Assembly (NCBI GenBank): GCA_911810475.1
Contig: OU461276.1
Location: 3,907,501 to 3,971,500 of the forward strand
Source of the DNA: Candidatus Celerinatantimonas neptuna
GTDB taxonomy: Bacteria > Pseudomonadota > Gammaproteobacteria > Enterobacterales > Celerinatantimonadaceae
Direction: 5' to 3'
Length of the DNA stretch: 64,000 nt
In this document: positions 1-9,191 of the stretch, one piece after another
Position numbering within the stretch: position 1 is the stretch's first letter
Layout: each line of letters starts with the position of its first letter
Position numbers and translations under genes: made by a program
The notes under the pieces: model-generated
Told to the model about the DNA's origin: nothing
Database searches by the model: none
What the model saw: only the letters and a program-made list of their open reading frames with translations

Positions 1-399
1 AGCATCTGCAGCCATGACCACTATCGCCCCAAGAATAGCAGGCCCAACAGTGACAGGCGTTGTCAAAGGAACAACGATGACATCACTCGGTGTTACATCC
101 CCACTGACGCCGGAATTTTTATCAGCCCCAGATGAAAGCCGAATAGCGGTCAACAATAACACTATGCCGGTTCCGATTCTAAAAGAATGAATATTAATAC
201 CGAACAGTGAAAAAATAAAATCGCCGCCAATATAAACGATCACACACATACAAATGCATGAAATCGTCACTTTAATAGCAAGCTTTCGACGCACCCCATC
301 TTCCCACTGTCGGGTAATTGCAATATATGTCGACAACACAAAAAACGGAGCACACATGAAAAAGAATTTCACGCAGACATTTAAGATATATTGGAGCAT
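1..399 (-). CDS. MarC-family (UPF0056) integral membrane protein, partial
   Basis: Translating the reverse strand from an ATG at 399 gives 133 residues with no stop before the window edge, so the C-terminal part is missing. The protein has hydrophobic helices at about residues 8-28, 40-60 and 65-80. It then has a PLTTPVTVGPAILGAI stretch at about 112-127, the proline- and glycine-rich signature I associate with MarC/YhgN-type inner membrane proteins (family usually about 200 aa). Their function is poorly defined; the name derives from an antibiotic-resistance locus, but a role in resistance is doubtful. It is divergent from the SDR gene at 598, with a 198 bp AT-rich gap that must hold both promoters. 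The family call rests on pattern recognition alone. Confidence 0.75.
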   Translation of the reverse strand, partial: MLQYILNVCVKFFFMCAPFFVLSTYIAITRQWEDGVRRKLAIKVTISCICMCVIVYIGGDFIFSLFGINIHSFRIGTGIVLLLTAIRLSSGADKNSGVSGDVTPSDVIVVPLTTPVTVGPAILGAIVVMAADA

Positions 400-597
400 A
401 TTTTTATCACTCTAAGCGCTAAATTGGCGGGCATTATAATCATGCAACGCCAGCATCCCAATCTGAAAAATCTAATCGAATCGGATTACTTGAAATAATC
501 GAAAATCACAATGTATACCTGTAAATAAGTGAACGATGAACACCCTAAACAGATCATGTTATAGTTATACAAACTGCACAATCGGCAATACCTTTCA

Positions 598-1437
598 ATG
601 GATCGTTCAAATACACATATTCTCATTACAGGCTGTTCCAGTGGAATCGGCTTTTATTGTGCAAAAATGCTGAATAAGCAAGGATACAAAGTCGTTGCTT
701 GCTGCCGGCTTCCTAAAGATACCAAACGACTCACTGATATTGGAATTACGGCAGTCACTCTTGATCTGGCTAATTCAGATTCTATCGAATCAGGCTTTGA
801 TGAGGCAATGCAACGATTAAACCACCATATCGATATATTATTCAACAATGCTGCATATGGACAAACCGGAGCAATTGAAGATCTCCCGACCAATGCTCTA
901 CGAGAACAATTTGAAACAAACTTTTTTGGCTGGCATCACCTGACCCGCTTAATACTTCCACTGATGATCCAACAAAAAAGCGGACGTATTATTCAAAACA
1001 GTTCGGTATTAGGCTTGGCCGCACTTCGTTATCGGGGAGCCTATTGTGCATCAAAATTTGCCTTAGAAGGATACACCGATACACTTCGACTGGAACTATC
1101 AAATACCCCGATTCGGGTCATTCTAATCGAGCCGGGCCCAATTAACAGTAACTTTCGCCAGAATGCTAAAGACGTTTTCCTGCGGACCATTGACTGGCAA
1201 GTATCCCGTCATCGCAAACAGTATCACGCAACATTAAAACGATTGGGTAGTTCGGTCCCTTTAAACCGACATACCCTTGAACCTGATGCCGTCTATCAAT
1301 GCCTCTTAGACGCTTTAAATAATCCAAAACCTAAAATTCGTTACTATGTAACACGCCCGACAAAACTGCTTGCAAAAGCCAGAAGAATATTACCAACTCG
1401 CTGGCTGGACCGACTCTTGATTAAAGGGGGAGCCTGA
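598..1437 (+). CDS. SDR-family NAD(P)-dependent oxidoreductase
   Basis: This is a classical short-chain dehydrogenase/reductase of 279 aa. The dinucleotide-binding glycine motif TGCSSGIG is at residues 11-18, the NNAA motif near 83-86, the catalytic Ser near 135 (QNSSVLGL), and the YxxxK pair as Tyr149/Lys153 (YCASK). A PGP segment follows, as usual. The substrate cannot be told from sequence; the C-terminal extension resembles YbbO-like SDRs. Its TGA abuts the ATG of the next gene, so the two are almost certainly co-transcribed and translationally coupled. Expression probably starts in the 400-597 gap shared with the divergent marC-like gene. The SDR assignment is firm; any specific substrate would be a guess. 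Confidence 0.9.
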   Translation: MDRSNTHILITGCSSGIGFYCAKMLNKQGYKVVACCRLPKDTKRLTDIGITAVTLDLANSDSIESGFDEAMQRLNHHIDILFNNAAYGQTGAIEDLPTNALREQFETNFFGWHHLTRLILPLMIQQKSGRIIQNSSVLGLAALRYRGAYCASKFALEGYTDTLRLELSNTPIRVILIEPGPINSNFRQNAKDVFLRTIDWQVSRHRKQYHATLKRLGSSVPLNRHTLEPDAVYQCLLDALNNPKPKIRYYVTRPTKLLAKARRILPTRWLDRLLIKGGA

Positions 1438-2343
1438 ATGAAATCTAACTCACTCTATCTTTTATGGAAAAGCCGTTACTGGCTGACGATTCTATCCCTT
1501 CTACTCCCGGCCACTAGCTTTGCTCAACCAACGCTCTGGCAAGCAAAGCGAGGAACGCAAGAGCTTTATTTATTTGGTTCGATTCATATAGGCAGCCCCA
1601 GCCTTTATCCGTTACCTAAACCGGTTATCAAAGCTTTCAATCAAAGTAGCCGGTTATGGGTCGAAGTTGATACCCGTCATCTATCTGAAAAATCAATAAA
1701 AAAAATCAATCAATATATTACATTACCCAAAGGCAAACAGCTTCAGGATGAATTATCCCCCAAATTATTAATGCAACTAAAGCATAACAGCAAACCTCTT
1801 GGGCTTGACTATAACAAACTTCAGCACTTTTACCCTTGGTACATCAGCATCATGGTGACACAAAAGATTTACCAAAAAATGGGATATGATGGCAAGTTGG
1901 GTGTGGACCAATTCTTTTTAAGAAGAGCAACACATACAGACAAACCGGTTTCCTCACTTGAATCAGCAACACAACAGTTTAAAGCATTAGCCAGCTTGAA
2001 AAATGATCAACGCGAATTACTCAGCCAGGCCTTATCTACCGATGATGCTGTAGAGAAAACATTAAATCTCACAGTTGATGCATGGCGAAAAGGAAATCAA
2101 AAACGACTCGCATCGTTATTGAACCTTGCAAAATCAACAAACAATGCAGCACAAAAACACTTTGAATATAGATTACTTGAAAAACGAAATCGTCGGTGGT
2201 TAAGAATTTTATCTAAAAACACATCCCAACATCCTCAGTTTGTTGTAGTCGGAGCATTACATCTTTCAGGCCCATACGGATTAATTCATATGTTGCGCAA
2301 AAGTGGTTATACCGTCAAAAGGATACCTGAAGCTCAAAGTTAG
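1438..2343 (+). CDS. TraB/GumN family protein, exported
   Basis: A 301 aa protein with a hydrophobic N-terminal signal segment at about residues 10-29, ending in a plausible ATSFAQ cleavage region. The mature part opens with a LFGSIHIG motif near residue 46 and closes with VVVGALHLSGPYGL near 270; these paired GS/H and GAxHL motifs are typical of TraB/PrgY/GumN proteins (PF01963). A central SLES.TQQF.AL segment is also family-typical. The family is thought to be metal-dependent and protease-like, but biochemical data for the bacterial branch are sparse. The start codon directly follows the SDR stop, so the pair forms a small operon. I infer a periplasmic or membrane-anchored location from the signal segment. 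Confidence 0.85.
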   Translation: MKSNSLYLLWKSRYWLTILSLLLPATSFAQPTLWQAKRGTQELYLFGSIHIGSPSLYPLPKPVIKAFNQSSRLWVEVDTRHLSEKSIKKINQYITLPKGKQLQDELSPKLLMQLKHNSKPLGLDYNKLQHFYPWYISIMVTQKIYQKMGYDGKLGVDQFFLRRATHTDKPVSSLESATQQFKALASLKNDQRELLSQALSTDDAVEKTLNLTVDAWRKGNQKRLASLLNLAKSTNNAAQKHFEYRLLEKRNRRWLRILSKNTSQHPQFVVVGALHLSGPYGLIHMLRKSGYTVKRIPEAQS

Positions 2344-2667
2344 AACCTATAAACTCACATGAAGCATCAAAAACAACAAACACATTCTAAAATTTAATAT
2401 TTGGCAAGGCCTGCTATCAAGCGATAATATTTAAAAGTCTTTGTTGTTTTTTGAATGGTTGTTTCCAGCTATTTATTTACGCAAATCAATCTTTCTAAAA
2501 TATGCAATTTCCGATTTACAGCCAAGTCAGAAAATGATGCCTTCGCAGCCTCAATAGCGAATAACATCAAGGAGATACTCTAAAGCATAGAACGTTATTT
2601 ATATGTATTCTACAGATCGATATTGACCAAGATTGTAATCCAGTCAAGTAGTCTATAGGAGGTTACA
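2344..2667. other. 324 bp intergenic region with a long-looped inverted repeat
   Basis: No convincing gene was found here. Shortly after the TraB-like gene, caaaaacaacaaa (2368-2380) can pair with tttgttgtttttt (about 2440-2452). This gives a 12-13 bp stem around a roughly 58-nt loop, with T-rich sequence at the 3' end. It could act as a weak terminator for the upstream pair. The remainder is AT-rich leader sequence for the downstream smrB gene, which has an excellent ribosome-binding site (aggaggt) six nucleotides before its ATG. Confidence 0.45.
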
Positions 2668-3246
2668 ATGAAAGATGAATTTGAGCTATTTCGCCAACAT
2701 TTAAATGGGGTTACACCGTTAAAACAAGATCACATTGAACAGATTTCACCTTATTTGAAGCCAACCGAAGCTCAACTAGCCAGAAGAGAGGCCGCCAGTC
2801 GAGAATTAGAAGACGAAACAGCCCCATTATCTCAAAGCGAACCGAAATCCCTGTCTCCCGATGACCTTGTTTCCTACAAAAAATCAGGGATTCAAGAAGG
2901 TGTCTTTAAAAAGCTACGACTGGGAAAATATCCCATTCAGGCCAGATTAGATTTACACAAAATGCGAACCGAAGAGGCCAAACAGCAAATTCTAAGATTC
3001 ATCCGCCAGAGTCAACAAAGAGACTGCCGATGCGTCTTGATTATTCATGGCAAAGGCGTACGCTCAAATCCACCGGCGCGAATGAAAAGTTATGTTAGCC
3101 ACTGGCTGCCCCAACTAAACGATGTATTAGCCATTCACACGGCTCTACCAGCTCATGGAGGATATGGAGCCTTATATGTTCTCTTACGAAAAAATCCAGA
3201 ACGCAAAATAGAAACCCGAGAACGTCACGCCAGACGACTCAGTTAA
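2668..3246 (+). CDS. smrB: Endonuclease SmrB (Smr-domain ribosome-rescue factor)
   Basis: This 192 aa protein matches the length of E. coli SmrB (YfcN, about 183 aa). The C-terminal Smr domain spans about residues 85-180. It shows the LDLHKM motif near 93-98 (the DxH element) and the RCVLIIHGKG strand/turn near 121-130, followed by the HGGYGALYVLL end. SmrB is known to cleave mRNA between collided ribosomes in E. coli so that stalled translation can be rescued. The N-terminal region (about 1-80) is charged and helical, as in the family where it contacts ribosomes. The ATG follows a near-perfect aggaggt ribosome-binding site. It lies 31 bp upstream of the M32 peptidase gene on the same strand and may share its transcript. 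Confidence 0.88.
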   Translation: MKDEFELFRQHLNGVTPLKQDHIEQISPYLKPTEAQLARREAASRELEDETAPLSQSEPKSLSPDDLVSYKKSGIQEGVFKKLRLGKYPIQARLDLHKMRTEEAKQQILRFIRQSQQRDCRCVLIIHGKGVRSNPPARMKSYVSHWLPQLNDVLAIHTALPAHGGYGALYVLLRKNPERKIETRERHARRLS

Positions 3247-3277
3247 CTTATCGAATGATTAAAATAAGGAAAAGGAA

Positions 3278-4756
3278 ATGGCTGAAACTTACTACCAAAA
3301 ATTAACTGAGCATTTCCAACGTATATCTCATTTACAGCACCTTCGTGCAATCACTAACTGGGATCACGCTACAATGATGCCAAGTGGCGGTAATGAAGCC
3401 AGAACAGCTGCTTTAAGTGAACTGGCAGTTACAATCCATCAGCGATATAGCCAGCCTGAATTAGCAGAATGGTTTGATCTGGCAGAAGATGAATCGCTTG
3501 CCCCTTACCAACACCAGTCTCTACGAGAAATGAGACGTTGCTGGCAACAAGCTACCATGCTTCCAGCCGATCTGATTAAATCCAAAAGTATGACTGGAAG
3601 CCGCTGTGAACATGCCTGGCGGACTCAGCGACAAATGAATGACTGGAACGGTTTTGCCAAAAACTTAAAAGAAGTCGTATTACTATCAAGAGAAGAATCT
3701 AAGATCCGCTCAGCGGCGACTGGAATGCTGGCATACGATACACTGCTCGATCAGTATGAACCGGATATGACTCAGCATCGACTTGATCAAATTTTCGGCT
3801 CATTAGAACAATGGCTTCCTGATCTAATTCAAGAAGTACAGGAGCACCAACGAAACTGGAAACCGCTTCAATCTGGTCATTATAGTAATGAAGCTCAAAA
3901 ACAAGTTGGGCTTAACATCATGAAACTACTAGGATTTGATTTTGAACACGGTCGTTTGGATATTAGTGTTCATGCCTTTTGCGGTGGCGTACCCGATGAT
4001 GTTCGGATTACAACCAATTATAAACAAGAATCATTTTTCCGAAGTTTAATGGGAATCATCCATGAAACAGGTCATGCCCGTTATGAGCAAAATCTTCCGA
4101 AACAATGGCGGGGACTTCCCATTGGAGACGCAAGATCAATGGCTATTCATGAAAGCCAGAGCTTATTTTTTGAGATGCAGTTAGCAAAAGGCCCGGCTTT
4201 TATAAAACAAATCCTTCCTTGGATCCATGAATATCTCAATCCAAATCTAACCGCTGAACAATTACAAAAACATAGTCTTTACGTCAAACCTGGATTCATC
4301 AGAATCGATGCTGATGAAGTCACCTATCCAGCTCACATTCTATTACGATACCAGATTGAAAAAGATCTGATTTGTGGAAAAATAGAGGTGGATGATATCC
4401 CAGAGTTATGGGATCAACTGATGCAGAAATATCTTGGATTATCCACAAAAGGAAATTATCGAGATGGCTGTATGCAGGACATCCACTGGACAGACGGTAG
4501 CTTCGGATATTTTCCTTGTTACACGCTTGGGGCAATGTACGCCGCACAGTTTTTCGCAGCAATGACTCAACAGTCATCTGAAATTGTAAATGCTCAACAA
4601 CAAGGTCATTTTAATCCCCTTTTCGATTGGCTTAAAACCAATATCTGGGAACAAGGATGCTTACACACAACCGATAAACTCGTCAGTGATGCAACAGGGG
4701 AAATATTAAATCCGGAATTTTTCCATAATCATCTAAAAAGACGGTACCTAAGCTAA
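3278..4756 (+). CDS. M32 family metallocarboxypeptidase (carboxypeptidase Taq type)
   Basis: At 492 aa this has the normal length for M32 carboxypeptidases (about 500 aa), which remove C-terminal amino acids from peptides with broad specificity in the cytoplasm. The zinc-binding HExxH motif is HETGH at residues 262-266, followed by the conserved HESQS element near 291 that supplies the third metal ligand. Downstream, family-typical segments include YVKPGFIRIDADEVTYPAHI and the DIHWTDGSFGYFPCYTLGAMYAAQ region that lines the active site. An aaggaaa ribosome-binding site precedes the ATG. There is no signal peptide. It is convergent with the biosynthetic operon, with a hairpin between the two stop codons. 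Confidence 0.93.
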   Translation: MAETYYQKLTEHFQRISHLQHLRAITNWDHATMMPSGGNEARTAALSELAVTIHQRYSQPELAEWFDLAEDESLAPYQHQSLREMRRCWQQATMLPADLIKSKSMTGSRCEHAWRTQRQMNDWNGFAKNLKEVVLLSREESKIRSAATGMLAYDTLLDQYEPDMTQHRLDQIFGSLEQWLPDLIQEVQEHQRNWKPLQSGHYSNEAQKQVGLNIMKLLGFDFEHGRLDISVHAFCGGVPDDVRITTNYKQESFFRSLMGIIHETGHARYEQNLPKQWRGLPIGDARSMAIHESQSLFFEMQLAKGPAFIKQILPWIHEYLNPNLTAEQLQKHSLYVKPGFIRIDADEVTYPAHILLRYQIEKDLICGKIEVDDIPELWDQLMQKYLGLSTKGNYRDGCMQDIHWTDGSFGYFPCYTLGAMYAAQFFAAMTQQSSEIVNAQQQGHFNPLFDWLKTNIWEQGCLHTTDKLVSDATGEILNPEFFHNHLKRRYLS

Positions 4757-4764
4757 TCACTCTG

Positions 4765-4816
4765 AATCGAAGTTTCCAACGATAAAACACCTATTGAAAA
4801 CTTCGATTATCTTTTT
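4765..4816 (+). terminator. Intrinsic-terminator-like hairpin between convergent genes
   Basis: The arms aatcgaagttt (4765-4775) and aaacttcgatt (4798-4808) pair perfectly over about 11 bp around a ~22-nt loop, followed on the plus strand by atcttttta. This suits a terminator for the M32 peptidase. The complementary strand has the same stem beyond the hlyD stop, so it may also end the biosynthetic operon. The long loop lowers confidence. Confidence 0.5.
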
Positions 4817-5831
4817 ATGATTTTTTCCGTGTATCAACTGTTACATATGCAGATAGCCCGCTAAAGAAATGCTCTGGATGATCGAAAACTATTTTAACAG
4901 GTACTCGCTGAACGATTTTCGTAAAATTACCTGATGCATTATCAGGGGGGAGTAACGCAAACGTTGAACCTGTCGCCGGTGAAAAACTATCTATACGACC
5001 ATGCAGCACTTTCCCCGGATAGGCATCAATCAAAATGCGAACGGGTTGACCAACTCGCATACGATCTTGCTGAGTCTCTTTAAAATTTGCCTGAATCCAG
5101 GCCGAAGACTCAGACACAATACTGGCTATGGTCTCTCCAGCACTGATTCGTTTTCCTACATCAAGACTTCGATTTCCAATCACACCATTAATTGGAGAAC
5201 GTATTCGTGTATAACTAAAATTCAATTTAGCTTGTTCAACATTCGCTTTTGCCTGCTTAACATCAGCTTTTGCCTGTTGAATCTCACTATGGATAACATT
5301 TAATTTATCTTGCTGCGTTTGTAAATTGGCCCTGGCCTGTGCCACATTGGCCTGATTCACTAATAAATTACTATGAGCGGTATCAACATCCCCTTGTGAA
5401 ACATATAGATGCTTTTGTAACTTAAAATAACGCTGATAATGAGTACCCGCATAATGCATTCTAACCTTAGCCGAATTTAATGCCTCTTGGGTTTCATGAA
5501 TTGTACTTAGCTGCATTTGATAGCTTGCTTTCATATTTCCAAGTTCAGCAACTCGTTGCGCTAATGATGCCTGAGCTTTATCCAAAGCAACTTTTTCGGA
5601 ACGGCTATCCAGCTGAACCAATAACTGTCCTTCTTTAACCTGATGATTATCTTTAATATAATTTGCGACAACTACACCTGTTAGCCGAGAACTCAAGTTT
5701 GTAATATTACAGTGAATATAGGCATTATCAGTCGATTCAAAATAGCGGGCGTAAAAATACCAATAACTAAAACCAGCGATCAGTACCAACGATATAACAC
5801 CAACTATATGCCTCTTAGTAGGTCGCTTCAT
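4815..5831 (-). CDS. HlyD/EmrA-type membrane fusion (periplasmic adaptor) protein
   Basis: A 338 aa adaptor with one N-terminal transmembrane helix (about residues 9-28). Next comes the split biotinyl-lipoyl segment (TDNAYIHCNITNLSSRLTGVV near 33-55) and a long Ala/Gln-rich coiled-coil hairpin (about 80-205). The second lipoyl half contains the SYTRIRSPINGVIG signature near 207-220, followed by a beta-barrel. Such proteins link an inner-membrane pump to a TolC-like channel across the periplasm; EmrA partners with EmrB-type DHA2 MFS pumps. The matching pump is encoded in the same operon at 7596-9191, separated by two other genes, and no outer-membrane channel gene is nearby. I infer export of the cluster's product or of a toxic intermediate. 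Confidence 0.9.
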   Translation of the reverse strand: MKRPTKRHIVGVISLVLIAGFSYWYFYARYFESTDNAYIHCNITNLSSRLTGVVVANYIKDNHQVKEGQLLVQLDSRSEKVALDKAQASLAQRVAELGNMKASYQMQLSTIHETQEALNSAKVRMHYAGTHYQRYFKLQKHLYVSQGDVDTAHSNLLVNQANVAQARANLQTQQDKLNVIHSEIQQAKADVKQAKANVEQAKLNFSYTRIRSPINGVIGNRSLDVGKRISAGETIASIVSESSAWIQANFKETQQDRMRVGQPVRILIDAYPGKVLHGRIDSFSPATGSTFALLPPDNASGNFTKIVQRVPVKIVFDHPEHFFSGLSAYVTVDTRKKS

Positions 5832-5918
5832 ATTATTTCCATAGCATATTGTTTGAATTGCAATACAAGTCTTAAATCACTGTAAAGCGAGATTCGTACC
5901 CGCTCTACAGCAAAGAAC

Positions 5919-6932
5919 TCAGAGTCGAACAAGTTGCTTACCAATATGGCGCCCATTTAGCATATCAATGAATGCCTGAGGGGTATTTTCCAATCCCTGA
6001 TGAATCGTTTCTTTAATTTTGATATGCCCCTCTTCAATAGCTTCAATGAGGCTTGCATTTACTTTAGCCATCTCATTCACCCATTGAGTTACAATAAAAA
6101 ATTGAGCAACAGGAGAATTAGGTAAAGAAGCAAAAAACTTCTCCACTTTCTGGCTATCAACACTTTTCCCCTTATCGTACTGAGAGACAGTTCCGCATAC
6201 CGGAACTCTAGCCCCATCATTAAGCAACTGAGCAACCAACATTGAAATTTTACCCCCAACATTCTCAAAGTAGACATCAACGCCTTTAGGGCAAGCCTTT
6301 CTTAACTGTTTCTTAAAATCTTCAGATTTGTAATCGACACAGCAATCAAATCCAAATTCGTCAACCACATACTGGCATTTTTCTTCACCACCTGCGATCC
6401 CCACGACATAGCACCCTTTCATTTTGGCAATCTGTCCAGCCACAGACCCAACGGCCCCCCCGGCAGCGGAGACGACAACAGTCTCTCCTGCTTTGGGCTT
6501 CCCAATCTTTGAAAGACCTAACCAGGCAGCCTGGCCAGGTGAACCAACAGCCCCTAGAAAGATACTTTTAGACAATGAAGTCTCAGGAATTTTCCCCATC
6601 ATCGAATTTTGATCACATACATCGTATTGCTGCCACCCAGACAATCCTGAAACCCAATCACCCTGCTGAAAATCTGGATTCTTTGACTCTTTCACAATGC
6701 CAACACAATCACCTTGTATTACAGCTCCTAAAGGAATGGGATTCACCATTGGCGTTTTTGGATTCAGCCGCGGACGAACATATGGATCCATCGATAACCA
6801 TTGATTTTCAACTAAAAACTGCCCATCCATTAGGGCCGGAACTTCAGACTCGATTAATTCAAAATTATCGGTTCTTAACGGCCCCTCTGGATGGCTTTTT
6901 AAAACAATGGAACGATTTATTAATTGCGTCAT
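5919..6932 (-). CDS. NADP-dependent MDR oxidoreductase (CurA / leukotriene B4 dehydrogenase-like)
   Basis: This 337 aa protein is a zinc-independent medium-chain dehydrogenase/reductase. It has the family-typical opening (SHPEGPL..DNFELIESEVP), a WLSMDPYVRPRL segment near 47-58, and a Rossmann motif SAAGGAVGSVAG near 155-166. The VDVYFENVGG element follows near 220. Members reduce alpha,beta-unsaturated ketones or aldehydes with NADPH (E. coli CurA reduces curcumin). In this operon it could reduce an enoyl or enone function of the product, or protect the producer from a Michael acceptor; both ideas are inference. It lies 41 bp downstream of the small membrane-protein gene and 87 bp upstream of hlyD. 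Confidence 0.88.
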   Translation of the reverse strand: MTQLINRSIVLKSHPEGPLRTDNFELIESEVPALMDGQFLVENQWLSMDPYVRPRLNPKTPMVNPIPLGAVIQGDCVGIVKESKNPDFQQGDWVSGLSGWQQYDVCDQNSMMGKIPETSLSKSIFLGAVGSPGQAAWLGLSKIGKPKAGETVVVSAAGGAVGSVAGQIAKMKGCYVVGIAGGEEKCQYVVDEFGFDCCVDYKSEDFKKQLRKACPKGVDVYFENVGGKISMLVAQLLNDGARVPVCGTVSQYDKGKSVDSQKVEKFFASLPNSPVAQFFIVTQWVNEMAKVNASLIEAIEEGHIKIKETIHQGLENTPQAFIDMLNGRHIGKQLVRL

Positions 6933-6973
6933 AATTATCCCCTAGTGGTTACTATCTTTATTAAAATGAATTC

Positions 6974-7603
6974 TCAATCAAAAAATAACTGGCTCTGCTT
7001 GCCTCTTCGCCAACGCCATTTAGGCCACTGAAAACTCAGCGCAATTAAAAAGACGGTTAACGGCCAGCCACAAACAAAAATCAGTGTTTTAAGATGAGAA
7101 AAATGGCAACAGTAGGCACCATAAATAACAAATAACTTCAATATGTTAATAACTATCCAAACTATTGATATCTCATGCCAGACCCGCCGGTATAAAGGTT
7201 TTGTGCTAACATCCAGAGTTCTCAGATGAGGAGCGGCCTGCTCTGCAAAAACTTGTAGAATTGGACGATTAATTAACGAATAAATACCAAAGATAATCAC
7301 AACCGAAAGCGCACTGCTTAATGACAAAATAACAGCTTCGCTATGAATTCCAAATGGCCTGAAACCTTTCAAATATAAATAATGAAATGCTCCCGAACAA
7401 AGGAGTAAAAGGATAATACTTACTGAACGCCCCTCTTTACGACGTAATTCTATTAGCCCACCATATATAATAGTTACTAAAAGTGCAGATCCTGCCCCCC
7501 AAACCCAGAATATCAGGGTATTAAGTATGATAGGAAATATAATTGTCTCTAATGCTATCGGGCTGCGTAAATAATTCAGAAAATAAGGCTCTCGACTATT
7601 CAT
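6974..7603 (-). CDS. VC0807-like multi-pass membrane protein
   Basis: A 209 aa hydrophobic protein with about six predicted membrane helices. The LRRKEGRSVS loop near 52-61 and the YSLINRPILQVFAEQ segment near 110-124 resemble the VC0807/septation-protein-A-like family, whose function is unknown. I place the start at the ATG at 7603 because it has an aaggtga ribosome-binding site. The reading frame is open upstream to 7678, but that would extend far into the MFS gene. With this start it overlaps the MFS stop by 8 nt, implying translational coupling. Its position between an EmrB-like pump and an EmrA-like adaptor suggests a role with export or self-protection, but nothing in the sequence proves it. 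Confidence 0.65.
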   Translation of the reverse strand: MNSREPYFLNYLRSPIALETIIFPIILNTLIFWVWGAGSALLVTIIYGGLIELRRKEGRSVSIILLLLCSGAFHYLYLKGFRPFGIHSEAVILSLSSALSVVIIFGIYSLINRPILQVFAEQAAPHLRTLDVSTKPLYRRVWHEISIVWIVINILKLFVIYGAYCCHFSHLKTLIFVCGWPLTVFLIALSFQWPKWRWRRGKQSQLFFD

Positions 7604-9191
7604 CTTGTTCACCTTTAGCTTGTGATTTATAGAATTTGAAATTACGATCGGAAAATAAAATGAGGATAGCAGCGCCAAACATCATGCATCCCATAATAGT
7701 AAATAAATCATTGAAAGCCATAATTTCAGCTTGTTGCTTAATTCGTACATATAAGATTGATAACGATGTATCCGTTAATGATGCCGATCCTGGTGAATAA
7801 TAATCCGACTGTAAAAGTGAATGAACCTGATGAATATAATGATTGAACAATTCAGTTCCAGGATGCATTGCATCTTTAATATTTGCAACATGTAGATGTA
7901 TAAAAGTAATAAAAAATGTAATCAGAATAGCTGTCCCAAATGAGCCCCCCAGACTACGAAAAACATTGATAATAATAGCTGATGATGCATTATCCTCTTT
8001 TTTGATATTTAATGTAGATATCATAGATAATGGTACCATAATGAAAGGCTGACCTAATGCTCTGACAATTAATGACCACTTCATTTGTTCACCAGCAAAA
8101 TGAATACTCATGTGCGAATCCATAAAAGCACTGATTGACAGCCCTAAAAAACCTATAAATATCATATACTTTAGATTAATATGATTAATTAATTTTGGAA
8201 TAAACGGCAAAATAAAAAGCTGAGGAAATCCCATCCAAATTATAACTTCACCTATTTGAGATGCATTATAATTATGTACCATTGTTAAATAGTAAGGAAC
8301 TAAAAATAATGTTCCATAAATAGCAGTCCCCAACATTGAAAACATCAACAATGAATATGAAAAAAGATAATCACGAAATAAATTCAAATTAATGAGTGGA
8401 TAAGGATACTTTACTTGGTCATAGAGAAACATGATAAAGGATATTATTGAAATGACACTCAGCCAACAGATTAAGTTTGATTTCAACCAGCCATCATCTC
8501 CCCCTCTTTCTAATATAACTTCTAAGGTCCCAAGAAATAAAGTAACAAAAACAACACCTAAAAAATCACCATTACGAATAATACTCCAACGTGCAGACTC
8601 CTTTGGGATCCCTTGAGATATAAGAAATAAGGCAATCATACCTGGAATAAGATTAATATAAAAAATAGCATGCCAGGAAAAATTAGCCGTTAAAAAACCA
8701 CCCAATGCAGGTCCGATTGCTGGTGCGAATGTGGCTACAACACTAAACATAGCCATACCAATTGGTCGCTTTTTTGGAGGAAGTAATTCGATAATTAAGC
8801 GAAATGAAATCGGAATTAACGCTCCGCCGCTAAATCCCTGTAGCGAACGGAAAATAATCATAGAATCTAAACTCCACGACATCGAACATAGCAGTGAAGC
8901 AATCATAAAAAGGCCGATACACCATAATGCGTAGCGACCGGTGCCAAAAGCTTTTGTTAACCATCCACATAATGGAATCGCAACGATTTCTGCAGTGAAA
9001 TAAGACGTCATCAGCCATGAGCTATCGTTCAATGTAGCCGATAACGCCCCTTGAATCACTTTCATAGAAGCATTCGTTACCTGAATATCCAGAATTGCCA
9101 TAAAACCACCAAGCAATCCACCGAATATGGCGAGCCACTGCGCTCGTGTAACAGATTGCACAGCAGGCGATGAGATCACCATCTGAGTCAT
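7596..9191 (-). CDS. DHA2-family MFS drug:H+ antiporter (EmrB-like)
   Basis: At 531 aa and about 14 hydrophobic helices, this fits the DHA2 (14-TM) branch of the major facilitator superfamily. Motifs include LDIQVTNASMKVIQGAL in helix 1 (EmrB: LDxTIVNVAlP), the GWLTKAFGTGRYALW loop 2-3 signature near 74-88, and the antiporter motif C region APAIGPALGGFL near 155-166. EmrB pumps expel hydrophobic compounds with an HlyD-type adaptor, and that partner lies downstream at 4815-5831. The start overlaps the stop of the last NRPS gene by 4 nt (ATGA), so the pump is made together with the terminal synthetase. The likely role is product export and self-resistance (inference). Confidence 0.92.
   Translation of the reverse strand: MTQMVISSPAVQSVTRAQWLAIFGGLLGGFMAILDIQVTNASMKVIQGALSATLNDSSWLMTSYFTAEIVAIPLCGWLTKAFGTGRYALWCIGLFMIASLLCSMSWSLDSMIIFRSLQGFSGGALIPISFRLIIELLPPKKRPIGMAMFSVVATFAPAIGPALGGFLTANFSWHAIFYINLIPGMIALFLISQGIPKESARWSIIRNGDFLGVVFVTLFLGTLEVILERGGDDGWLKSNLICWLSVISIISFIMFLYDQVKYPYPLINLNLFRDYLFSYSLLMFSMLGTAIYGTLFLVPYYLTMVHNYNASQIGEVIIWMGFPQLFILPFIPKLINHINLKYMIFIGFLGLSISAFMDSHMSIHFAGEQMKWSLIVRALGQPFIMVPLSMISTLNIKKEDNASSAIIINVFRSLGGSFGTAILITFFITFIHLHVANIKDAMHPGTELFNHYIHQVHSLLQSDYYSPGSASLTDTSLSILYVRIKQQAEIMAFNDLFTIMGCMMFGAAILILFSDRNFKFYKSQAKGEQDE

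Noticed and set aside
6575-6934. 119-codon plus-strand open frame
   Set aside because: Antisense to the MDR oxidoreductase N-terminal region, which has clear family motifs.
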